From the NCBI GenBank assembly GCA_002685435.1, contig NYXD01000015.1:34684-48549 (forward strand): a stretch of DNA of 13,866 nt, written 5' to 3'. This stretch comes from Cryomorphaceae bacterium (GTDB lineage Bacteria > Bacteroidota > Bacteroidia > Flavobacteriales > Schleiferiaceae). Below, piece by piece: positions 7,839 through 13,866 of this stretch; position 1 is the first letter of the stretch; each line of letters opens with the position of its first letter. Under the pieces are notes generated by a model that was not told the origin of the DNA, ran no database searches, and saw nothing but the letters and a program-made list of their open reading frames with translations. Made by a program: the position numbers and the translations under genes.

Positions 7839-9355
7839 TGAAAAAGGCCATACTTATTTGTGTGGCTCTTTTTTTCTCTACCCCTAATACAGGGTGGGGT
7901 CAAACGAAAATTCAAATTATTCGAAGCGATACAACCGATTTTATCAAAGGGGATAACGGCGCGCAAACGTATTATTTGAAAGGTAATGTAGCTCTAAGAC
8001 AAGACGTTGCGTTAATGTATTGCGATTCTGCAGTTTTGTATCGTCCACAAAATACTTTTGAAGCATTTGGCAACATACGGGTAATACAAGCTGATACCGT
8101 GCTCATTACAGGGGAAGAATTAACGTATGAGGGCGATAAACGAACTTTTACTATTACAGATAATGTTGTTTTAAAGACTCCGTCATCTAAACTTGCCACT
8201 AAAGTCTTGAAGTACGATAGGAATACCTCTACAGCCTATTATCTCACCAGATCCACTCTAGAACGAAAAGAACTACGAATAACTTCCGATGTTGGGAACT
8301 ACAATACAGAATATGAAGTCGTACGGTTACGAGGAAATATAATTGCCGTTGATTCCGCCTTCAAAATGACTACTGATACTTTACTCTATAGTCCTAAGAA
8401 AAATAAATACTCTTTCGCCGGACCAACAGAGCTCATTCGAGATAGCACAAAGCTGTTCTGCTCTAGGGGAACTTACTCCGCCGACTCTACTCTACTAGAA
8501 TTGTATGATGGTGCGAAAATGATGGCCCCGAAACAGTATATAGAGGCAGATAGTCTTTATTACTTTTTAAATTCTGAAGATGGGACGTTGCATGGTAACG
8601 CCATGGTTGCGGACTCTGTAGAAGGATTTGTACTTAACAGTAGCTTCATCGATTATAAAAAAAGTCCAGTCTATGTAGATGCCTATCAACCGGTATTCTA
8701 TAAACAAAGTATGGACAATGACACCATTTACGCGAAGGGTGATCGCTTGGCCATACGGTCAGAATTAGACTCGAATAAAATAGTTCATTTGTACGGTGAG
8801 ACGTCTTTTTTTAGTTCTGATTTTCAAGGCATCAGCCCTAACTTCTTATATCAAGAAGGTGCAGAAGAATTAGCGCTCTACCCATATCCCACCTTGTGGA
8901 GCGGGAATAGTGAATTTGGAGCCGACTCTACAGCATTGAAATTAAAAGCAGACGAATTAGACAGTTTGTTCATGCTTAATAATGTAACTATAACTACAGC
9001 AACAAAGGACTCCTCATACTTTGATCAAACTACCGGGACTAAGCTAAAAGGGAATTTTTTAGACAATGCTTTGAAAACTGTCCGTATCGACGGAAATGCG
9101 CAAGCGCTGCTTCATAACGTGAGCGAAGAAGGCAGCATTGAAGGATTGAACAAGAGCAGTTGTTCTTGGATGAAGATTGTATTTCAGGAAGATGCATTAA
9201 AGCGAATAAGAATGGCTCGTGACGTGGAGGCTACCTATACACCGAAGAAATCAGCCGTTCCCGAGTGGTTACCCGGTTGTCAGCCCGCTTTTGAGCTTCG
9301 ACCTAATAAATCGTCCCTTACTTTGCCTGTTACTCCCGCTCCAGAACAGCCTTGA
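7838..9355 (+). CDS. OstA/LptA-like envelope protein, probably in LPS transport
   Basis: The 505-residue product has an N-terminal signal peptide: KK, a hydrophobic stretch of about residues 4-14, and a likely signal peptidase I site near GWG/Q at 21-22. The mature protein consists of repeated short beta strands with recurring D-[ST]-x-x-Y turns, such as CDSAVLY and EADSLYY. This is the pattern of the OstA/LptA jellyroll-like fold, known from the periplasmic LPS bridge and the N-terminal part of LptD. Bacteroidota carry longer OstA-like proteins of this sort. A periplasmic or outer-membrane-associated role in LPS delivery is inferred. No beta-barrel LptD part is seen. It overlaps purA by one base at its start and the convergent MazG-like gene by 26 bases at its end, with a proline-rich tail. 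Confidence 0.85.
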   Translation: MKKAILICVALFFSTPNTGWGQTKIQIIRSDTTDFIKGDNGAQTYYLKGNVALRQDVALMYCDSAVLYRPQNTFEAFGNIRVIQADTVLITGEELTYEGDKRTFTITDNVVLKTPSSKLATKVLKYDRNTSTAYYLTRSTLERKELRITSDVGNYNTEYEVVRLRGNIIAVDSAFKMTTDTLLYSPKKNKYSFAGPTELIRDSTKLFCSRGTYSADSTLLELYDGAKMMAPKQYIEADSLYYFLNSEDGTLHGNAMVADSVEGFVLNSSFIDYKKSPVYVDAYQPVFYKQSMDNDTIYAKGDRLAIRSELDSNKIVHLYGETSFFSSDFQGISPNFLYQEGAEELALYPYPTLWSGNSEFGADSTALKLKADELDSLFMLNNVTITTATKDSSYFDQTTGTKLKGNFLDNALKTVRIDGNAQALLHNVSEEGSIEGLNKSSCSWMKIVFQEDALKRIRMARDVEATYTPKKSAVPEWLPGCQPAFELRPNKSSLTLPVTPAPEQP

Positions 9356-9719
9356 TATCTGGTTTAAAATAAGAAGGGCCTTTCATCACCTTACCGTCCG
9401 CTCTGTAGATAGGTTTGCCATCCGCCCCTAGTTTACTCATGTTACTTGCTTGAATTTCTTCAAAAACCTCTTCGATGATGTGCTGCATTCCATGACTTAA
9501 TATAGTCCCACAAAGGATGTACATCATATCACCTAAGGCATCTGCAACTTCCACGGTATCCCCTTCCATCGCCGCTTCGAGATACTCTTCGTTTTCTTCC
9601 GCCATCAAGCGGTGTCTTAAGGCAATAATCTCTTGAGAAACTACAGCATTTGGAGTATATTCATTAGGTATTCCAAAGGTATCGTGGAACTTTTCTACAT
9701 GTTTGATCTGTTTCTGCAT
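9330..9719 (-). CDS. MazG-like nucleoside triphosphate pyrophosphohydrolase
   Basis: This 129-residue all-alpha protein belongs to the MazG/HisE/dUTPase superfamily, whose members hydrolyse nucleoside triphosphates (or phosphoribosyl-ATP) to monophosphate and pyrophosphate using Mg2+. The metal-binding motif EExxE...ExxD is visible as Glu41-Glu42, Glu45, Glu57 and Asp60, with Asp64 following (EVADALGDMMY). The C-terminal segment GADGKPIYRADGKV, then KGPSYF, is typical of the short single-domain branch. House-cleaning of damaged nucleotides is the likely role; a histidine-pathway role is less likely because no his genes are near. It is divergent from the small membrane protein gene, sharing a 40-base spacer, and convergent with the OstA-like gene. 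Confidence 0.88.
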   Translation of the reverse strand: MQKQIKHVEKFHDTFGIPNEYTPNAVVSQEIIALRHRLMAEENEEYLEAAMEGDTVEVADALGDMMYILCGTILSHGMQHIIEEVFEEIQASNMSKLGADGKPIYRADGKVMKGPSYFKPDIKAVLERE

Positions 9720-9744
9720 GTCATGCTTTTTTTGAACGATTGCA

Positions 9745-9758
9745 TTGTAAATTTACAA
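9745..9758. promoter_or_regulatory. 14-base perfect palindrome in a divergent spacer
   Basis: TTGTAAATTTACAA is its own reverse complement and lies in the 40-base spacer between two divergent genes, ending one base before the + strand ATG at 9760. Its core TAAATTTA is one base from the Bacteroidota -7 box TAnnTTTG on both strands. On the minus strand a TTG lies 17 bases upstream (9775-9773), a spacing that fits a promoter for the MazG-like gene. It may be a regulator site, a two-way promoter core or chance. Confidence 0.35.
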
Positions 9759-9759
9759 C

Positions 9760-9951
9760 ATGGAAAACATTACAACGGGACATTGGATATTTGCGGGAAT
9801 ATTTTCGATTTCATTTTTGATTTATCTCTTCATCAGTTACCGAAAAGATCTGCAATTGCACAAGATTCATTATAAAAGTAGTGGTATTCAGGTTATGCTA
9901 CTTATCGTCATTACCCTGTTTGTTTTGTTTGTTTTCAAGCGTCTAATGTAG
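9760..9951 (+). CDS. Small two-helix membrane protein
   Basis: The 63-residue product has two hydrophobic segments, about residues 8-27 and 43-60. They are joined by a short positively charged loop with Arg28, Lys29, Lys35 and Lys39. The positive-inside rule suggests both ends face away from the cytoplasm. I do not recognise a named family. Similar short hypothetical membrane proteins are common in Bacteroidota. A start at 9760 is supported because the protein then begins with a short polar stretch followed directly by the first helix. The gene lies between the MazG-like gene (divergent) and the E1 gene 48 bases downstream. An overlapping frame from 9633 lacks any such organisation. Function unknown. 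Confidence 0.7.
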   Translation: MENITTGHWIFAGIFSISFLIYLFISYRKDLQLHKIHYKSSGIQVMLLIVITLFVLFVFKRLM

Positions 9952-9965
9952 CGCCGATTCTGTCG

Positions 9966-9973
9966 TATATTTG
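9966..9973 (+). promoter_or_regulatory. Bacteroidota-type -7 promoter box before the E1 gene
   Basis: TATATTTG matches the TAnnTTTG consensus of the Bacteroidota primary sigma factor exactly. It lies 26 bases before the E1 ATG, leaving a short leader. No clear -33 TTG is found at the usual distance, so this is a one-box match. It fits E1, the rRNA methyltransferase and murQ forming their own transcription unit. Confidence 0.5.
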
Positions 9974-9999
9974 CAAAGAGTTTAACTCAACCCTATCGC

Positions 10000-12396
10000 A
10001 TGACAGAGAAGCAAAAAAAAGAAATCAGTTACCAGGAGTATAAGACCGAAGTACTCCAAGACTATAAGACCGCAGTTTTATCGCGTGAATGCTCATTAAT
10101 GGGGCGTCGCGAAGTACTTACAGGTAAGGCTAAGTTTGGGATTTTTGGTGCTGGAAAAGAATTAGCTCAGATCGCATGGGCAAAGGCCTTTGAGAAAGGT
10201 GATTTCAGGAGCGGTTATTATAGAGACCAAACATTTATGATGGCTCTAGGTGAAATGGATGCTAAACGCTTTTTCACCTCCCTTTACGCTGTTACTGATG
10301 TCAGGGAAGAACCTATGGCAGGTGGTCGTCAAATGAACGGCCATTTTGCGACCAGATCACTTGATGAAAACGGCGATTGGGTAAATCTTACTGAACAATA
10401 CAATAGCTCCTCTGACATAAGCCCAACCGCTGGACAAATGCCGCGATTATTAGGTTTAGCACAAGCTTCTAAAGTGTACAAGGATATTTCTTTCGAGGGA
10501 AGCGATAAATTTTCCAACAAGGGAAAGGAAGTTGCTTGGGGAACTATAGGTAATGCCTCCACTTCTGAAGGTCTCTTTTTCGAAACTATAAATGCCGCAG
10601 GGGTTTTACAGGTCCCTATGGTCATCTCAGTTTGGGACGACGAATACGGTATTTCAGTGGGTGCGGAATATCAAACCACTAAGCAAGATATAAGCGAAAT
10701 TCTCAAGGGATTTCAGCGTGATGAAAAAGGAAATGGCTACGATATTTTTGTAGTAGAAGCCTGGGACTACCCCGCACTAATAAATACATTTTTACATGCT
10801 GGACGTGTGGCACGTGAGGAACATGTTCCAGTGATGATTCACGTAAAAGGTATGACGCAGCCACAAGGACACAGTACGTCTGGATCACACGAACGCTATA
10901 AAAGTGAAGAGCGTTTACAATGGGAGAAAGATTTCGACTGCATCTTAAAATTCGGCGAATGGATCATAGCACATGAAGTAGCCAGTCAAGAAGAATTGGA
11001 CGCAATAACGAAGGAAGCTAAAAAGCTTGCTCGTGAGGGGAAGAAAGAGGCCTGGAGCATTTATCAGAGTCATCCCATTCGATTAAAAAACGAAGTCATA
11101 CCGTTATTAAAAGCCATTCAAACACAAGGGGAAAAAGGCATCTTTATAACCAATACCATAAAGGAACTGGAGTCTCACGAGGATTTAGAGGTTGCACATT
11201 CATTTAAAGCAGTTCGCAAAGCATTACGAACGGTTAGTGGAGACCGTGCTATAGATGTAGCTCCGCTAAAAAGTTGGTTAAATAAAGAAGAAGCTGTTCA
11301 ACGCGAACGCTACAGTTCGCATCTCTACAGCGTGCAATCTGAGTCGGCATTGCTTGATTATATACCAGTTGAGTACGCTACTCAAGAACTTGTGGATGCC
11401 CGCATTATACTCAGGGATAATTTTGACGCTCTCTTTACTAAGTACCCTGAAGCAATGGTCTTCGGTGAAGATTCAGGCAAAATTGGCGATGTAAATCAAG
11501 GCCTAGAAGGAATGCAGGCGAAATATGGTGAGACAAGAGTACAGGATGCTGGAATTCGTGAAGCAACGATTATGGGGCAAGGCATTGGTCTAGCTATGCG
11601 TGGATTACGCCCTATTGCTGAAATTCAGTATTTAGACTATTTGCTCTATGCCCTTCAAATCATGTCCGATGATTTGGCAACAGTCCACTACCGCACCGTA
11701 GGTGGTCAGAAAGCGCCAACCATTGTTCGAACTCGTGGACATAGACTAGAAGGTATTTGGCATTCTGGATCTCCAATGGGTACGATTATTAATACAATCA
11801 AGGGAATGTATGTTCTCGTCCCTAGAAACATGACAAAAGCTGCTGGATTCTACAATAAGCTGATGCAGCTTGATAATCCAGCCCTCGTCATTGAGTGTTT
11901 AAATGGGTATAGAAGAAAAGAAACTTTGCCTTCTAACTTGGCTGAATTTACAGTACCTATTGGTGAAGTAGAGATCATGCAAGAAGGAACCGACATCACC
12001 CTTGTTACGTATGGTTCGAACTGTACAATAGCCACAGCTGCTGTACAAGAACTTTCAAGCATGGGAATAAGTGTTGAATTGATTGATATTCAATCTCTTA
12101 TTCCGTTTGACTTAAACCATGATATAGTAGTAAGTTTAATGAAAACTAATACTTTGGTTATTCTTGATGAAGACGTTCGTGGTGGTGCCTCAGCGTTCTT
12201 ATTACAGCATATTTTAGAGGACCAAAAAGGATACCAATATCTTGACGGTGCTCCCTTAACGATTACCTCCAAAGATCATCGTCCAGCTTTTGCTTCTGAC
12301 GGCGATTACTTTTCTAAACCGTCTCATGACGATATAGTGGAGCAATTATATGCGGTAATGCATGAAAAAAACCCTGAGCTATATCCTTCGATTTAA
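10000..12396 (+). CDS. Fused alpha/beta E1 component of a 2-oxoacid dehydrogenase complex
   Basis: This thiamine-diphosphate enzyme of 798 residues decarboxylates a 2-oxoacid, probably branched-chain, and passes the acyl group to the lipoyl E2. The alpha half is about residues 1-370, then a helical linker, and the beta half starts near 458. The alpha part has the TPP motif region at 184-214 and the HSTSG loop with His291. The beta part has the catalytic Glu521 (GIREATIMG), HRLEGIWHSG with His581 and His588, and EIQYLDY. The classical GDG...NN motif reads GNA...DD: Asn185 replaces the Mg-binding Asp and Asp214 replaces the Mg-binding Asn. Fused E1 proteins of this form are common in Bacteroidota. 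No E2 or E3 gene is in the window. The stop shares an A with the next ATG. Confidence 0.93.
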   Translation: MTEKQKKEISYQEYKTEVLQDYKTAVLSRECSLMGRREVLTGKAKFGIFGAGKELAQIAWAKAFEKGDFRSGYYRDQTFMMALGEMDAKRFFTSLYAVTDVREEPMAGGRQMNGHFATRSLDENGDWVNLTEQYNSSSDISPTAGQMPRLLGLAQASKVYKDISFEGSDKFSNKGKEVAWGTIGNASTSEGLFFETINAAGVLQVPMVISVWDDEYGISVGAEYQTTKQDISEILKGFQRDEKGNGYDIFVVEAWDYPALINTFLHAGRVAREEHVPVMIHVKGMTQPQGHSTSGSHERYKSEERLQWEKDFDCILKFGEWIIAHEVASQEELDAITKEAKKLAREGKKEAWSIYQSHPIRLKNEVIPLLKAIQTQGEKGIFITNTIKELESHEDLEVAHSFKAVRKALRTVSGDRAIDVAPLKSWLNKEEAVQRERYSSHLYSVQSESALLDYIPVEYATQELVDARIILRDNFDALFTKYPEAMVFGEDSGKIGDVNQGLEGMQAKYGETRVQDAGIREATIMGQGIGLAMRGLRPIAEIQYLDYLLYALQIMSDDLATVHYRTVGGQKAPTIVRTRGHRLEGIWHSGSPMGTIINTIKGMYVLVPRNMTKAAGFYNKLMQLDNPALVIECLNGYRRKETLPSNLAEFTVPIGEVEIMQEGTDITLVTYGSNCTIATAAVQELSSMGISVELIDIQSLIPFDLNHDIVVSLMKTNTLVILDEDVRGGASAFLLQHILEDQKGYQYLDGAPLTITSKDHRPAFASDGDYFSKPSHDDIVEQLYAVMHEKNPELYPSI

Positions 12397-13610
12397 TGGC
12401 CACACCTAAGCTTTTCCCGAATATAGTTGCAGGAGTATTAGAAGCACTTGAAATGTCATTTGGAAAAGGTCTCTATGCTGATAAGGTTGTAGAGCGCTTG
12501 CTGCGTCAAAATAAAAAGTGGGGTTCACGTGATCGCAGTTTTGTTGCAGAACATACCTATGAAATGGTTCGATGGTGGGCATTGCTTTGGGGTCTGTTGG
12601 GACAGGAACCCACTACGAAAAGAAAAGATCTTCAAAAACTTTTTGGCGTTTACTGGCTTTGGCGAGGCTTTGAGCTTCCAGATTGGCCTAAGTTTGACGC
12701 TGTTAGAGGTATAGCTATAGAAGAGCGTTTAAATGCTTTAAATGGAACGGCAACGCTTGAAAGCTATGCCTATTGGTTTGATGCCGAGGCTAGAAAACAA
12801 TTGGGTACAAAATGGGATTCAATAGCGAAGGCAATGAACATACCGAATGCGGTTAATCTTCGTGTTAACACTTTGAAGGCCAGCGAGGAAAATGTGCTTA
12901 TCGAATTAAAAAATGCAGGATTAGAGGTTCAGCCTCACCCGGTCTTTGACAAAGCGTTAGTATTGAAAGGAAGACCACGTCTTAATAACCTTGAAGGGTT
13001 TAAAACAGGAAAATTCGAAGTACAAGATGCTGGCTCTCAGTCCATAGCTCCTTTTCTAAATCCTAGACCAGGCTCTATTGTTATAGATGCATGCGCAGGC
13101 GCAGGCGGTAAAACACTCCACCTAGGTGCTTTGATGAAAAATAACGGTAAGCTCATTGCCATGGATGTGGAAGGCCGCAAACTAGGTGAACTATTAAAAC
13201 GAACACAACGAAGCGGATTAACGATAGTTAAAACGAGAGCTTGGGAAGAAGCTGGTGTTTTGGACGAATTATCGAACAGTGCGGATTATCTTTTGCTGGA
13301 TGTGCCATGTTCTGGCTCCGGTGTTATAAAGCGTGAACCAGATACGAAATGGAAGCTACAGCCAGAGCATTTAGATCGATTAGAATCGGTCCAATTCAGT
13401 ATAATCCGTGATTATTCTCGCGTACTGAAAATAGACGGAATCATGGTTTATGCCACTTGTAGTATTCTACCTAAAGAAAATCGCCTTCAAGTCGATGCTT
13501 TTCTAGCTCATCCTGCAGGCGCCCAATTTGAGTTGTTAGAAGACCGGACCGTAGATCCATCAGATCATAATGATGGCTTTTATATGGCCCGATTAAAAAA
13601 GCTCGCATGA
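12396..13610 (+). CDS. RsmB/NOP-family rRNA m5C methyltransferase
   Basis: This 404-residue SAM-dependent enzyme is predicted to make 5-methylcytosine in rRNA. An N-terminal helical region of about 150 residues, with many tryptophans, is in the position of the NusB-like RNA-binding domain of RsmB (about 429 residues). It is followed by the Rossmann catalytic domain. SAM motif I is DACAGAGGKT beginning at Asp231. Motif IV is DVPCSGSG with Cys305 (release cysteine), and motif VI is ATCSILPKEN with Cys355 (nucleophile). Both cysteines needed for the mechanism are present. Whether the target is C967, C1407 or another site cannot be told. It overlaps the E1 gene by one base (TAATG) and murQ by four (ATGA), suggesting translational coupling. 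Confidence 0.92.
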   Translation: MATPKLFPNIVAGVLEALEMSFGKGLYADKVVERLLRQNKKWGSRDRSFVAEHTYEMVRWWALLWGLLGQEPTTKRKDLQKLFGVYWLWRGFELPDWPKFDAVRGIAIEERLNALNGTATLESYAYWFDAEARKQLGTKWDSIAKAMNIPNAVNLRVNTLKASEENVLIELKNAGLEVQPHPVFDKALVLKGRPRLNNLEGFKTGKFEVQDAGSQSIAPFLNPRPGSIVIDACAGAGGKTLHLGALMKNNGKLIAMDVEGRKLGELLKRTQRSGLTIVKTRAWEEAGVLDELSNSADYLLLDVPCSGSGVIKREPDTKWKLQPEHLDRLESVQFSIIRDYSRVLKIDGIMVYATCSILPKENRLQVDAFLAHPAGAQFELLEDRTVDPSDHNDGFYMARLKKLA

Positions 13611-13866
13611 AGACCACTGAATCCAACTCACTTTATGACGGCCTTGAGCACATGAGTGCCCTAGAATTGGCTCAAGGAATTAATGCTGAGGATGCTAAAG
13701 TTGCAGCTGCAGTCGCTACTAAAATTTCAGAAATCAGTTCTTTTGTGGAAGCCCTCGTCGATCGCATGAAAAACGGTGGCCGATTATTCTATATCGGAGC
13801 AGGAACGTCTGGTAGATTAGGCATATTGGATGCAAGTGAGTGTCCACCAACCTTTGGAGTCAACCA
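13607..13866 (+). CDS. murQ: N-acetylmuramic acid 6-phosphate etherase MurQ, 5' part
   Basis: Eighty-six codons are visible and the frame runs off the window end. MurQ cleaves the D-lactyl ether of MurNAc 6-phosphate to give GlcNAc 6-phosphate and lactate in cytoplasmic cell-wall recycling. The family signature is clear at residues 56-86: GGRLFYIGAGTSGRLGILDASECPPTFG, shown here as GGRLFYIGAGTSGR, then LGILDASECPPTFG. It contains the SIS-domain sugar-phosphate loop and Glu78, which lines up with the catalytic Glu83 of the E. coli enzyme. The start ATG at 13607 overlaps the preceding stop as ATGA. The rest of the SIS domain and the second catalytic glutamate lie beyond the window. Confidence 0.95.
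   Translation, partial: MKTTESNSLYDGLEHMSALELAQGINAEDAKVAAAVATKISEISSFVEALVDRMKNGGRLFYIGAGTSGRLGILDASECPPTFGVN

Noticed and set aside
9633..9875. 80-codon + strand frame over the MazG-like start and the small membrane gene
   Set aside because: It overlaps two better-supported genes and shows no coherent domain or membrane topology.
1..13866. Defence system, mobile element, CRISPR array or biosynthetic cluster
   Set aside because: Every long frame is accounted for by housekeeping or conserved Bacteroidota genes, with no transposase, integrase, direct-repeat array or nuclease/effector pair seen on either strand.

Overview
The window is an ordinary, densely packed chromosomal segment of a member of the Bacteroidota, most likely in or near the Flavobacteriales. 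The evidence is the DnaA type, a fused alpha/beta 2-oxoacid dehydrogenase E1, an OstA-like outer-envelope protein beside purA, a Fur-family regulator lacking the usual zinc-site cysteine pair, a Bacteroidota-style TAnnTTTG promoter box, and the near absence of Shine-Dalgarno sequences. The order is inferred from overall resemblance only. I see no tRNA, rRNA, insertion sequence, phage gene, CRISPR array or defence island.

Layout. At the left edge is the 3' end of a probable secreted protein (1-495, +). It converges on a YbgC-like hotdog thioesterase gene (482-898, -) with a 14-base overlap. A 334-base AT-rich divergent region (899-1232) follows. It holds three sites of the form TTATnAACA spaced about 40 bases apart, which look like DnaA boxes. 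Then comes dnaA (1233-2666, +), closed by a clean intrinsic terminator (2691-2720).

From 2725 to 9355 six + strand genes are almost contiguous: a low-molecular-weight protein tyrosine phosphatase, an RsmI-like tetrapyrrole-methylase-family methyltransferase, a bifunctional (p)ppGpp synthetase/hydrolase (RSH), a Fur-family regulator, purA and an OstA-like protein. Gaps run from -1 to +28 bases. PurA is a known inhibition target of (p)ppGpp in other bacteria, so the RSH-Fur-PurA arrangement links alarmone metabolism to a purine enzyme it can control. The OstA-like gene converges with a small MazG-like pyrophosphohydrolase gene (9330-9719, -), with a 26-base overlap.

A 40-base divergent spacer with a perfect 14-base palindrome separates the MazG-like gene from a small two-helix membrane protein gene (9760-9951, +). 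Next is a run of three overlapping + genes with a good -7 box in front: the fused E1 of a 2-oxoacid dehydrogenase (10000-12396), an RsmB/NOP-type rRNA m5C methyltransferase (12396-13610) and murQ (from 13607, cut by the window end).

Nothing here amounts to a new multi-gene system. The points most worth a second look are the regularly spaced DnaA-box-like sites, a terminator lying almost on the next gene's start codon, and an apparent Asp/Asn swap in the thiamine-diphosphate/Mg motif of the E1 protein. Three TAATG stop-start junctions, two convergent gene overlaps and the divergent palindrome are also noted.
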